A stretch of 64,000 nucleotides of DNA, from positions 49,228-113,227 of the forward strand of contig NZ_LOCN01000006.1 of NCBI RefSeq assembly GCF_001574435.1. The letters are read 5' to 3'. The translations under genes and the position numbers were made by a program. Below are positions 8,852 to 18,038 of this stretch, one piece after another (positions within the stretch are counted from its first letter, which is position 1; every line of letters begins with the position of its first letter). The DNA is from Moritella sp. JT01 (GTDB taxonomy: Bacteria; Pseudomonadota; Gammaproteobacteria; Enterobacterales; Moritellaceae). The notes under the pieces were generated by a model. It ran no database searches, was not told the DNA's origin, and saw only the letters and a program-made list of their open reading frames with translations.

Positions 8852-9952
8852 TTGGAATTATTAAACATTGACTGCCTTGGCAAACCGCTGCGGCTGGAAG
8901 GCTCGCTAGCGGGCTGGCAACAAGTATTTTGGGACGACAAACTCGTGTCGGCGATTAACGCCTCTAGTGACAATGAGGGCAGTAAAACCCATGAATTTGA
9001 ACTCAACCAGCACAGCGATAATGCGCAGCCACCAGCCAGCATCGTTATAAAACTCACCACAGAACTGCTCTGGCAACCCTTTAAAATAGACTATGCCTTG
9101 TATGTTAATGAACAGCTCATTAACGAAGGCCAGCGCGACACGAAAGATATTGAACGGCAAACCCCGCAACATCCGGTTGCCGCAAAAACAAAATTTAGCT
9201 TAATTGGCTTAGGTTCACTGGCGTTAAAGTTATTGAAGAGTGCCAAGGTTATCAAAGTAGTGCTGGCCGGCGCCAGTCTGGCGGCTTACTCTTGGCTATT
9301 TTCATGGCAGTTTGCCCTCGCCTTGATTGCTTGTCTGGTGTTTCATGAATACGGCCATGTTAAAGCCATGAAATACTTTGGTATGAAGACCAAAGGCATT
9401 TACCTGATCCCGTTTATGGGCGGGTTAGCATTAGGCGATGATAAGATTAATACCCGTTGGCAAGATGTGGTGATCTCGATTATGGGCCCCACCTTTGGCT
9501 TGCTCATGTCGCTGCTGTCTCTTGTAGCCTACTGGCTAACAGGGGAAATATTCTTTGCTGGATTGGCCAGCTTTAACGCCTTGCTGAATCTATTTAACTT
9601 GTTACCGATTTTACCGCTCGATGGTGGCCACATCCTCAAAAGCATTAGCTTTTCGATGAACAGCGTCGTAGGCCTAGTTGCTTGTATCGCAGGGGCCGTG
9701 GCCGGGATATTCATCAGCTATAGCTTAGGCTTGGCCCTGCTTGGCTTCATGCTGTTAATTGGTAGCGTCGAGATCGTATTTGAATGGCGTGGCCGTCATC
9801 AAAGCCATCTATTACCCCTCGACAGATACGGGCAGCTGTTTTCCGCTATCTGGTATGTGGCGACAGCAGGCGCGCTTATTGGTGTGATTTGGTACTTTGC
9901 CGGTATGGGTGATGAATTACTCTCCCTACCACTGCAGATATTACAAAGCTAA
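8852..9952 (+). CDS. Site-2 protease family (M50) membrane metalloprotease
   Basis: 366 residues starting at TTG (8852). AAAGG lies 6 nt upstream and an in-frame stop at 8840 excludes an earlier start. Residues 1-110 are a soluble N-terminal domain, followed by about six membrane segments. The zinc motif H165-E-Y-G-H169 and the second ligand motif LPLDGGH (D257) are intact, so an active intramembrane protease is likely. Members of this family cleave membrane-anchored regulators or signal peptides; the target here is unknown. The gene stands alone and converges on the att-like operon. Confidence 0.9.
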   Translation: MELLNIDCLGKPLRLEGSLAGWQQVFWDDKLVSAINASSDNEGSKTHEFELNQHSDNAQPPASIVIKLTTELLWQPFKIDYALYVNEQLINEGQRDTKDIERQTPQHPVAAKTKFSLIGLGSLALKLLKSAKVIKVVLAGASLAAYSWLFSWQFALALIACLVFHEYGHVKAMKYFGMKTKGIYLIPFMGGLALGDDKINTRWQDVVISIMGPTFGLLMSLLSLVAYWLTGEIFFAGLASFNALLNLFNLLPILPLDGGHILKSISFSMNSVVGLVACIAGAVAGIFISYSLGLALLGFMLLIGSVEIVFEWRGRHQSHLLPLDRYGQLFSAIWYVATAGALIGVIWYFAGMGDELLSLPLQILQS

Positions 9953-9969
9953 TTACCAGCGGTGCCACT

Positions 9970-10001
9970 AGCCCATTGCGACTTGATTTTCGCAATGGGC
10001 T
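9970..10001. terminator. Bidirectional hairpin between convergent genes
   Basis: An 11-bp inverted repeat AGCCCATTGCG / CGCAATGGGCT with a 10-nt loop lies in the 60-bp gap between the M50 gene and the AttH-like gene, which converge. The T-tracts are poor, so termination strength is uncertain. Confidence 0.65.
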
Positions 10002-10011
10002 TCATTGTTAA

Positions 10012-11103
10012 TTAGTTTACATAACCGGTCATTTCCACAAAGCCTTCACCGGTATGAGAGCCTTTAAAGCTAACCATGCCCTCAAAATATTCAATCCCAA
10101 AGCGCATGATCTGCTGCTGATTAATCACAGCCACGCGTAAATCAACATTTAAACCAATACTTTGTTTTTCTACTCGCAAGTCAAATGCATAGGGATAATC
10201 TAGCGTATCGTTAGCATGACTGACCAACTTGATATTATTCGCATCAAGAATATCAATAGCACCATTACTGTGCATCAAACTACCATAGATAAAATCCTGT
10301 TCAGAAGAGCGAATACGGTAAATCATCAAGGCTTTATCTGTTGATACACGCAAAGAAAACCAGTCCCAACCCTGTTGATCTTGCGCGAGCATTGCCGATC
10401 CCCACTCGCGGTCAAACCAAGCTGAACCAGTCACATTTAGCCATTGTCCTTGCCATAATATTTCACCTTCTACGTCGATAAAGGGTTGAGAATAATAATG
10501 GCTAGCGATCGCCTCACGCTGATGCTTTTTACTATAGCCCTGCTCACCTTGCATAAAAAATGGACTCGCAGTCACTAGCGATAATTTTACCTGCCACGCT
10601 TCATTATCAGTACGCGCAGACCCATAACTGAGCTGCGCAGGTAATAATGCCGCCGATGACTGCCATAACCAATCATCAATTGCAGCAGAAAAAGGTTGCT
10701 CAGTAATAGCCACATTAGCAAACTCTTCCCTTCCCTGACGAAAGGCAGCAAGGTGCACCTTAGTATCCGCCAACGCACCATGAGCAAAGTACCACTGCGC
10801 CTGATTAATCGCGGTACGGAATAATGTCCATTGCGTAGCAAAACGTATTCCCGAGTCACTCTTTAAATTAGCCGTTAAGTACCACCATTCATGGCGATAA
10901 TCTTTATGTGGCGAATGTGCTTGAGGAAAACGAAGCCTATTTTCAGGTAAGGCTTGCGCATATTGTAGCTCCTCACCGTCTCTGACTTTAAGCGGACTTT
11001 TATTCAGCTCTGGTAGTGTTTTGACTTGTTCGCCACAGGACAATAATAAGAGTACGACTAATACTACAAACACGAACAATTTAAACATTTTACGTGGTTT
11101 CAT
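10012..11103 (-). CDS. AttH/CrtC-like lipocalin-domain lipoprotein
   Basis: 363 residues. The N-terminus is a lipoprotein signal (VLVVLLLLSCGEQ, lipidated Cys in the LSC context). The motifs FPQAHSPHKDYRHEWWYLTANL, FATQWTLFR, WYFAHGALAD and GSAWFDREWGS are typical of the AttH / carotenoid 1,2-hydratase-like double lipocalin family, often annotated as secreted hydrolase. Its ATG overlaps the upstream permease stop by 4 bp (ATGA). It probably binds or delivers a hydrophobic molecule handled by the ABC transporter. Confidence 0.88.
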   Translation of the reverse strand: MKPRKMFKLFVFVVLVVLLLLSCGEQVKTLPELNKSPLKVRDGEELQYAQALPENRLRFPQAHSPHKDYRHEWWYLTANLKSDSGIRFATQWTLFRTAINQAQWYFAHGALADTKVHLAAFRQGREEFANVAITEQPFSAAIDDWLWQSSAALLPAQLSYGSARTDNEAWQVKLSLVTASPFFMQGEQGYSKKHQREAIASHYYSQPFIDVEGEILWQGQWLNVTGSAWFDREWGSAMLAQDQQGWDWFSLRVSTDKALMIYRIRSSEQDFIYGSLMHSNGAIDILDANNIKLVSHANDTLDYPYAFDLRVEKQSIGLNVDLRVAVINQQQIMRFGIEYFEGMVSFKGSHTGEGFVEMTGYVN

Positions 11104-13535
11104 CTGCGACTCCTTAAATTCAATTTAAACAGCGGAATACCGAGTGCTGGCAATAAGAATAACAATCCGAATATGCTGCTGACAGCAAAAGACCCCACAT
11201 TGAACATCAGTGGCATTGACCAACCAAAAGAAGCTGGTAATGCCTGACTCACCAATGCATGGGCTAATATCGTGGCGATTGGCCAGCTTAAAAGTACGCA
11301 GCCCACAGCAAGTAAGCACCATTGCAGCAGCATATGCACAAACAACTCAGTCTTGCTATAACCCAGACTGCACAAAATGTATAAATCGGCTTTACGTGCC
11401 AGCTCTAAACCATTAGCCGATAAAAACAGGCCAAAGCAAGCAATCACCAATAATATAACCGCGATCAACTGCGTTAATACAAAGGTCTGTGCAAATACCT
11501 TCAGCGCTATTTTCTTTACTTGTGAAGGCTCATATATTTGATCATCAGCCAATCCCAACGCCAAGCTCACAGCTTGTTTATCGATAACAGTACCGGAACG
11601 AAAATACACACCGAAACCACTATAAACCCAGCCCGTAAATAACGGGTTAGCTTGTGTGCTATCTAACGTCAGCGAAAAACCCGGATAGCCATATTCATAA
11701 TAAATACCTTGAATATGACAGCTATATTGCATCTCTCCCTGACGAAAATGAATTAATTGTTCAACGGCCAATTGGCGTTTAAGCGCGAGCTGTTCATTGA
11801 TAAAGCACCCCTGCTTAATCTTAGTCGATAACGACTTTAATAATAGCGATGACAACTGTTGGGGTGATTGATAGCTGGATACTTTGACGGCGTCATTTTC
11901 TACCCTTGCCCAAGTATGCTGATGCAGAGTATATTCATCAATATCATTGTTATTTTGCAGCCAATCTTCCACCTGTTGTTTTTGACCATGATGATAACGG
12001 ATAAGCAAATCTGCACTTAACTGTTGATCAAGAAAGCGCACAAATGCCCCCTCAAAACTGTGTACCATTAAAGCAGCAGCAATACTGGTCGTTAACGCGA
12101 GATAAAAAGCCGCGAGGGGTAAGTAACGCCGTCCAATCTGATTACTGGCATCTTGAAAAATATAGTTAACCCAGAAAGAATTAAATCCAAAAGACTTCAC
12201 ACACAGCCCACTTAGAAATAACATGCCTTGTAAAAAATGGGGTAAAAACACCACACTCGCGATCAATAACAAGCCATACTTAACCATGATCTGATACCAA
12301 CTTTGGCTCGGCCACCCGCTAAATAACAGCAATAGAATAACCGCTCCCGCTAGCGTGACCAATCGAGGAAGATACCCTGTTAACGTGCTTGTAGAAAAAG
12401 TAACATGCGCAGTACTGATCCGCTTAAATTGCTTTGCTAATGCCAGTAATACCGCAACGGATGAAATAAGCAGCGCCCATAATGCGTATTGCCATTGCCA
12501 AGCAAAGTGACCACTCATATTCAGTGAATAAAGCTGACTAAACGTGAGTCCCAGCAAGGGCAATAATACGGTCACTAGCGCGACGGCAATCAATACCCCG
12601 ACAATACTGGCAACCAACACCAGAAATAACGCTTCAAGCAACATCGCTATTTTGATCGTATGTAGTGCAACCCCCAACAAACGTAACTGCATCGCTAATT
12701 CAGCACGTTTATGCCAAGCCTGCTCACCCGCCTGAAACGCAATAAACATACTGACAATAAATCCTAAAACAGCCAATGCCATTAAGTTAAGGTGCAGCGC
12801 ATCGGCAAATCCACTGCGTTCTTGATATGACCAAGGTTCATTGAGGGATAAATGCGCGGGCAATGCAGCCTCTAACGCCTGCTTCTGTGGTGCTGTCAAT
12901 GGCGCCACCATTAACGCGCTAAAATCAATCTGCTGGGGAAATAACTGCCAAGCGAGTGCAATATCAAGCAGTGCAACCCGACCCCATTGTTCGCTCGTGG
13001 TTAAACGAATGGGAATGGCGGTTTTGTCAGCCAATATCAATACCGGATTAACGCTGGGGTTGATATCGATATCAACATCCAATGACGCCAGATGCGCTTT
13101 AGTGAACAAAACGGCTTGATGATTGAATTGGGCAGGATTAGAAATACTCAGCCCTAGCATATCAATAGCAAGGAACTTCAAACGTTCGCCATTCGCAAGG
13201 TGCTTTCGAAATGTTAATACTGGCGTAATGTGGGTGAAGCCTTGTCTACGCAAGTGAGCAAAGTCACTCTTACTTACTCGACCACCTTGCTCAGCGACAA
13301 TATAAAAACCGATAGGACTGGTTAACTGTGCGTTGGCTTGGTTATATTGTTGTTTGCTCGCATGATTTAAGACCAGAATACAGAGCAAGGTGCTGGTAGC
13401 GATGGCTAAGCTGAAAATGAAACCCAAATGTAATAAGCGATGATGATTATATTCTGCCATCTGGGTTTGTAATACTAACCACAATTCTTGCCGATCTACT
13501 CTGCGGATGAAACTAATAGCATTACTATCTGTCAT
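11100..13535 (-). CDS. Large FtsX-family ABC permease (AttFG-like)
   Basis: 811 residues with two tandem FtsX-like modules: an N-terminal TM, a large extracytoplasmic domain (~50-250), a cluster of TMs (~260-450), a second periplasmic domain (~500-690) and three final TMs ending in KLNLRSRR. This double-module architecture matches permeases that pair with an AttE-type ATPase and an AttH lipocalin. The ATPase gene lies 28 bp upstream and the AttH gene overlaps the end. Likely exports or releases a lipid-like substrate; the substrate is unknown. Confidence 0.88.
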   Translation of the reverse strand: MTDSNAISFIRRVDRQELWLVLQTQMAEYNHHRLLHLGFIFSLAIATSTLLCILVLNHASKQQYNQANAQLTSPIGFYIVAEQGGRVSKSDFAHLRRQGFTHITPVLTFRKHLANGERLKFLAIDMLGLSISNPAQFNHQAVLFTKAHLASLDVDIDINPSVNPVLILADKTAIPIRLTTSEQWGRVALLDIALAWQLFPQQIDFSALMVAPLTAPQKQALEAALPAHLSLNEPWSYQERSGFADALHLNLMALAVLGFIVSMFIAFQAGEQAWHKRAELAMQLRLLGVALHTIKIAMLLEALFLVLVASIVGVLIAVALVTVLLPLLGLTFSQLYSLNMSGHFAWQWQYALWALLISSVAVLLALAKQFKRISTAHVTFSTSTLTGYLPRLVTLAGAVILLLLFSGWPSQSWYQIMVKYGLLLIASVVFLPHFLQGMLFLSGLCVKSFGFNSFWVNYIFQDASNQIGRRYLPLAAFYLALTTSIAAALMVHSFEGAFVRFLDQQLSADLLIRYHHGQKQQVEDWLQNNNDIDEYTLHQHTWARVENDAVKVSSYQSPQQLSSLLLKSLSTKIKQGCFINEQLALKRQLAVEQLIHFRQGEMQYSCHIQGIYYEYGYPGFSLTLDSTQANPLFTGWVYSGFGVYFRSGTVIDKQAVSLALGLADDQIYEPSQVKKIALKVFAQTFVLTQLIAVILLVIACFGLFLSANGLELARKADLYILCSLGYSKTELFVHMLLQWCLLAVGCVLLSWPIATILAHALVSQALPASFGWSMPLMFNVGSFAVSSIFGLLFLLPALGIPLFKLNLRSRR

Positions 13536-13563
13536 CGTCTCTACCGCCCCAACTCGATTATCT

Positions 13564-14241
13564 CTATTTATAGACGTGGTTGATTAAGCTTAGCTGACCG
13601 TCCGCTAATTGATAGATCTTATCCATTTTGGCCGCAACGTTATGGCTATGCGTAACGAGTACGAGTGCGGTATTGTGGGATTTAGCTAATTTAACTAACA
13701 ATGCCACGACACGGCTACTATTATCGTCATCGAGATTACCGGTTGGCTCATCGGCAAGTAATAATTTAGGTTGTGCACTCATGGCTCTGGCAATCGCCAC
13801 ACGTTGTAATTCGCCACCAGAAAGCGTCGAAGGATATTGATTTAATAAAGAGTGGATCTCTAACTGTCGAGCCAAGTTATGACACAGAGCAGTATCGTAG
13901 CGCCCAGCCAGACGGGCACTAAAAGCAATATTATCCTGAACCGACAAACTCGATAATAAATTATATTGTTGAAAAATTATTCCTAACTGTTTCTTTCTCA
14001 GTTCACTCAGCTGCTGTTCACTCGCCTGTGCCAGTTCAACCCCTGCAAGCGTGATCTGTCCTTGCTGTATCGGCTCTAACCCAGCAATAAGATTAAGTAA
14101 GGTAGTTTTACCGCTGCCACTGTCCCCCATCAAACCAATACATTCACCTGGCCCCACAGTTAAGTTTAGATCAGACAGTAATTGCCGCTGACGCTGGCCG
14201 TCAGAGACCTGATGGCCAAGAGACTCGATGGTTAATGACAC
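13564..14241 (-). CDS. ABC transporter ATP-binding protein (AttE-like)
   Basis: About 225 residues from a GTG at 14241, preferred because AAGGAG lies 5 nt before it; the frame is open to a GTG at 14265. Walker A is MGDSGSGKTTLLN, the signature LSGGELQRVAIARAM, Walker B LLLADEPTGNLD and the switch His lies in VLVTHSHN. It is the first gene of the three-gene operon with the 811-residue permease and the AttH lipoprotein, and belongs to the LolD/MacB subfamily. Confidence 0.93.
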   Translation of the reverse strand: MSLTIESLGHQVSDGQRQRQLLSDLNLTVGPGECIGLMGDSGSGKTTLLNLIAGLEPIQQGQITLAGVELAQASEQQLSELRKKQLGIIFQQYNLLSSLSVQDNIAFSARLAGRYDTALCHNLARQLEIHSLLNQYPSTLSGGELQRVAIARAMSAQPKLLLADEPTGNLDDDNSSRVVALLVKLAKSHNTALVLVTHSHNVAAKMDKIYQLADGQLSLINHVYK

Positions 14242-14450
14242 GATTACTCCTTGATGAACTATCACAGTAAAACGACAAAGATAGTGATTATCCAGCGCCG
14301 CTAGTTGAAGAATAGCGGTGTTTGAAATATATCGACAGGTTGGTCACGGAAAAGATACAACTTTACTTGTGTCTCCTCATATTAACGGCACGCTATCGTT
14401 GATGTCTTGATCTACGATAGAAAAAATGTGCCATAAATTCTATTGTTCAA

Positions 14451-15320
14451 TTATCTTCTTTTTAGTCTAGCGGTTGATGTACCTTTAGTTGGAATGACCT
14501 CAGCACCACCGATAATATTCACGTTGTCATAAGCAAAGCGGATTTCTCTTGTCCGCCGTTCAATAGCTTGCGGTAAACTAGATGAGTTAGACAATAACTG
14601 AACGATTTGTTTACGGAAACGATATATTTGAATATTGATATGGTTCTCACTCTGTCCCAATATCTTGCTCAGTAACTCCTTGTCGATCCAGCCTTGCTCA
14701 TCAGCTCTCACCCCTTTAATCACATCTTCCAAACGTTTTCGAGCCAGAATTAACAGTAAATAGTGATGATTACGTTGCCCTAAATCGTACACCTGCCCAC
14801 CCATCGTTAGTTTCATCGCAACATGTTCTTCATTTTGACTAACCATGAATTGTATTGATACTTGTTCAACAGTTTCAAGATCAGGCACATTATTCTGCAA
14901 CCTCTCTGTTGTAGAGCTGGCTCCAATAAAAAGCCATACTTGTGATCGCCGACTAACCAACTCCGTCACTTTTGGCACCATAGTCGGTAGCCCAAGTGTA
15001 ACCAGTATTAATAAACTATTTGGCGAAGACAACTCAACAATACGCCACGCTTCTCCGGACAGACTGCCGAAATTAATCAGATCACCCAGATGTAAATGGT
15101 ACTCACGCCTTCGGTGAATTCGTTTGCCATTAACATAAGTGCCATTACGGCTAAAATCTTGTAGTACCCACACTCTCCCATTCCAAAAAATTGTGGCATG
15201 CATACGAGAACTATCTGCCTCAAGCAATAATGAGTGTGAAGCATTAAACTGCCTACCAAAGAGATGCTGCGGCATCAACGTGACTTTCTCTTCAGTATTA
15301 ATATTGATAATTTTTGCCAT
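14451..15320 (-). CDS. FHA-domain protein with C-terminal winged-helix-like region
   Basis: 289 residues from the ATG at 15320 (GGA 7 nt upstream; an ATG at 15332 lacks a site). Residues ~15-100 form an FHA phosphothreonine-binding domain: LFGRQFNASHS, DSSRMHATIFW and DFSRNGTYVNGKRI contain the conserved Gly-Arg, Ser-Arg-x-His and Asn-Gly elements. The C-terminal ~100 residues (YLLLILARKRLEDV, then SENHINIQIYRFRKQI) look like an OmpR-type winged helix. It may couple Thr phosphorylation to transcription, but no kinase gene lies nearby. Confidence 0.8.
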   Translation of the reverse strand: MAKIININTEEKVTLMPQHLFGRQFNASHSLLLEADSSRMHATIFWNGRVWVLQDFSRNGTYVNGKRIHRRREYHLHLGDLINFGSLSGEAWRIVELSSPNSLLILVTLGLPTMVPKVTELVSRRSQVWLFIGASSTTERLQNNVPDLETVEQVSIQFMVSQNEEHVAMKLTMGGQVYDLGQRNHHYLLLILARKRLEDVIKGVRADEQGWIDKELLSKILGQSENHINIQIYRFRKQIVQLLSNSSSLPQAIERRTREIRFAYDNVNIIGGAEVIPTKGTSTARLKRR

Positions 15321-15359
15321 AAACAATTCCATCTATAATTATTAATTTAATCGTATCCG

Positions 15360-16283
15360 TTACATACATAATTCTGTGCCGGCAGCCAATTCAGCACAGT
15401 TTCGCCCTTTAGCTTTCGCTCTGTACAAAGCTTTATCTGCACGAGCAAACAAGGTATCCAATGTATCATCACATTGAAATTCGGCACTGCCGATACTACA
15501 AGATAGATTAAATTCGGATAATGAATGGTTTATGGTTACCGCATTTTGAATCCCCTGTGCAAAGCATGAAATGAAATGTTTATCCACATCATTAATCAAA
15601 ATAGTAAACTCATCTCCAGCGAATCGGAAAATTTGTACTTGTTCACCACTGAACTGCAATAATAGTTGCGCAAAATTGGCTAGCACAAGATCCCCGGTTT
15701 GATGGCCATATTTATCGTTGACCCGTTTAAAACCATCAAGATCAATGATAAGTAATGATAATTCCAATTGCTTTTTATGGCTATTTTCGGATAATTGTTG
15801 AAAACAGTGCTCAAATTTATTTCTGTTAGCTAACCCTGTCAAGCTGTCTTTAAATGCCAGTAATTTCATTTTTTGATATTCCAGCGCATTATATAATGGA
15901 TTGCTCAACGCCTTAGATAACTGAGTTAATAATGCTTGCTGTGCCATCGTCAGGCTTTGTTCTAAGCCGCACTCTAACTGGCCCAAAACATAACCGTGAT
16001 TAAATAAATCTAACCTTAAATTAACATTATCGGGAGCAGATATTTCAGCTGCTGAAATATTATTGTCAGCATGAAAGATAAGGTTACAAAGAGGAATGTA
16101 TTCACGGACGTTGTGCTTAAAAATAGCCAACAAGACTTCAGGATCTAAACTGGATTGTAATTTACTCGCTAAATTGACATAAGCTCTGTCTGCTACTTTG
16201 GATTTGATCAGCATATTTAACAGTAGCGGATGTGTGAGACTAAGATTAAATAACTTATACGATAACCAAGTGTGTGCTGTCAT
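15360..16283 (-). CDS. Diguanylate cyclase with AGDEF active site
   Basis: About 307 residues from the ATG at 16283; a TTG at 16298 is also possible. Residues ~20-140 form a GAF-like sensory region without clear membrane segments. The C-terminal GGDEF domain contains DSLTGLANRNKFE, IIDLDGFKRVNDKYGHQTGD and FRFAGDEFTIL. The active site is AGDEF rather than GGDEF, a variant known to be active in some cyclases. The RxxD inhibitory site is not conserved (GEQV), so product feedback is probably absent. Confidence 0.9.
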   Translation of the reverse strand: MTAHTWLSYKLFNLSLTHPLLLNMLIKSKVADRAYVNLASKLQSSLDPEVLLAIFKHNVREYIPLCNLIFHADNNISAAEISAPDNVNLRLDLFNHGYVLGQLECGLEQSLTMAQQALLTQLSKALSNPLYNALEYQKMKLLAFKDSLTGLANRNKFEHCFQQLSENSHKKQLELSLLIIDLDGFKRVNDKYGHQTGDLVLANFAQLLLQFSGEQVQIFRFAGDEFTILINDVDKHFISCFAQGIQNAVTINHSLSEFNLSCSIGSAEFQCDDTLDTLFARADKALYRAKAKGRNCAELAAGTELCM

Positions 16284-16458
16284 TGCTATTATCACCAACT
16301 TCTGTTTCCAAGTCAGTCATATTAAACATCTGACTTTCCTCGGGTTATTATTAAAATAATAACGGGACTCGTCACTGTTCCTATACCATTTGCCAAAAAG
16401 CAAACTATATAAACAGTTTAAATGCAGATTACCATTTTTGAGGTCTAAAAAATATTAC

Positions 16459-16497
16459 AGCTTATTACACTTACAGTTATTGCACTTGTAATAAGCT
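16459..16497. repeat. Inverted repeat upstream of the AGDEF cyclase
   Basis: AGCTTATTACA (16459-16469) is perfectly complemented by TGTAATAAGCT (16487-16497), with a 17-nt spacer. It lies about 180 bp upstream of the cyclase start and has no T-tract. It may be a regulator site or an RNA hairpin in the 5' leader. Confidence 0.5.
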
Positions 16498-16640
16498 ATT
16501 AAATTACATGTATTTTCTAGATTAATAATATATAAAAAGTGAAATAAGATTAAGATCGGTGGCACTGTGCAGGCTATTCTGAGTATATACAGGGGTTATG
16601 TGTGCGTTGATACTCAGCTCGATTGTTTTAGAGTAGATCT

Positions 16641-16670
16641 AAAAAAAGCGACTCTAAGAGTCGCTTTTTT
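16641..16670 (-). terminator. Rho-independent terminator of rhlE
   Basis: GCGACTCT/AGAGTCGC stem flanked on both sides by runs of A and T, about 40 bp after the rhlE stop. On the minus strand it is a GC stem followed by seven T. The symmetric A/T flanks could allow termination in both directions. Confidence 0.88.
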
Positions 16671-16708
16671 ATTTATAGTCTTTATTTACACTTATTGTTA
16701 TTTAAGTA

Positions 16709-17923
16709 CTATTTTTTCTTCGCTGGACGGCGGCGACGTGGTGGTTGAGAACGTTTTGGTACATAACCTAAGATAGAGTCAGGGATACCAACTTTCGCTT
16801 CAAAACCTTCAACGTCTTTACGTTCGATCACATGATCTAGCAATTGTTCGATAGCACATAAGTTACGGAAATCATCACGAGAAACGAATGAAATAGCTTC
16901 ACCTGATGCGCCAGCACGGCCAGTACGACCAATACGGTGAACATAATCAGCCTGTTCTTCAGGTAGATCGTAGTTTACTACGCGGTCTAAATCATCAATA
17001 TCGATACCACGAGAAGCAACACCAGTCGCAACAAGAAAGCTTAGTTCACCGGATTTAAATTCTGTTAATAACTGCTCACGCATCGCTTGGCTACGACCAC
17101 TGTGGAATGATTCTGCTTTAATGCCGCGTTTTTCAAGTTGACTTACTAACTTAGCCGCACCACGTTTTGTTTCAATAAAGATTAACGCTTGCTTCCAGTC
17201 ATTTTCAATAATCATGTGGCTAAGCAATGCCGATTTCACATCTTTATCTACAACTGTTAACCACTGGTCAATTTCTGGTGCAGTTGTATTTTCTGGTTCA
17301 ATCGAAATTTCCAGCGCGTAGTTAATAGCAGTTTTTGCTAAGAAACGTACTTTGTTCGATAACGTTGCCGAAAACAGTAAGTTTTGACGTTCTTGCGGTA
17401 AACGCTCGATGATTTTGTTAATGTCGTTAACAAAACCCATATCTAACATTCTGTCCGCTTCATCGATAACTAACACTTCGAGTTCGTCAAAGTGAAGCGC
17501 ACGTTGATGTGCCATATCGAGTAAACGACCAGGCGTCGCAACTAGAATGTCAACACCTTCAATTAAGCGTTGTTTTTGTGGGTCCATATCAACACCACCG
17601 TACATCGCCATTGATGTTAGGTGTAAATGTTTACCGTATTGCTCAACGTTTTCTGCTACCTGAATTGCCAATTCACGAGTTGGTGTTAAGATCAGCGCAC
17701 GAATACGTTTAGCACGTAGTGTATGTTTGTGGCTGAACATTTGTAATAGTGGTAATACAAAACTGGCTGTTTTACCTGTACCTGTTTGCGCAGCGGCAAT
17801 CAGGTTTTTGCCCGATAAAATCGCAGGAATTGCTTTTTGTTGAATCGGCGTAGGTTGCTCGTAGCCTAACTCAGCTACTGCTTGGGTAATTAATTTGTTT
17901 AATCCAAACTTAGAAAATGGCAT
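16709..17923 (-). CDS. rhlE: DEAD-box ATP-dependent RNA helicase RhlE
   Basis: 404 residues from the ATG at 17923, where the family-typical MPFSKFGLNK begins; the open frame upstream encodes an unrelated hydrophobic stretch. The Q motif, AQTGTGKTASF, PTRELAIQV, VIDEADRML, SAT, and HRIGRTGRAG are all present. The C-terminus is a short basic tail (RSQPPRRRRPAKKK). It unwinds RNA duplexes in ribosome assembly and mRNA decay, with a stronger role in the cold. A terminator follows. Confidence 0.95.
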   Translation of the reverse strand: MPFSKFGLNKLITQAVAELGYEQPTPIQQKAIPAILSGKNLIAAAQTGTGKTASFVLPLLQMFSHKHTLRAKRIRALILTPTRELAIQVAENVEQYGKHLHLTSMAMYGGVDMDPQKQRLIEGVDILVATPGRLLDMAHQRALHFDELEVLVIDEADRMLDMGFVNDINKIIERLPQERQNLLFSATLSNKVRFLAKTAINYALEISIEPENTTAPEIDQWLTVVDKDVKSALLSHMIIENDWKQALIFIETKRGAAKLVSQLEKRGIKAESFHSGRSQAMREQLLTEFKSGELSFLVATGVASRGIDIDDLDRVVNYDLPEEQADYVHRIGRTGRAGASGEAISFVSRDDFRNLCAIEQLLDHVIERKDVEGFEAKVGIPDSILGYVPKRSQPPRRRRPAKKK

Positions 17924-18038
17924 TTGTAATCTCAGGTGTTTGATAAATAAGTAAAATAAGTAAACTGTTAAGATTGGAATAAGTAACAGTTGGATATTGG
18001 CGTGCATTCTAACACGAAGCGAGGACTAACGGGATAAT

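Larger units (their letters stand above)
16284..16708. other. Intergenic region between cyclase and rhlE
   Basis: About 425 bp between two minus-strand genes. It holds the rhlE terminator near 16641-16670 and an 11-bp inverted repeat at 16459-16497 upstream of the cyclase. Otherwise it is AT-rich with no supported gene. Confidence 0.5.

Noticed and set aside
14393-14420. CTATCGT/ACGATAG inverted repeat as a terminator
   Set aside because: Lies upstream of the ATPase gene and after the FHA gene start region without a T-tract; too weak to call.
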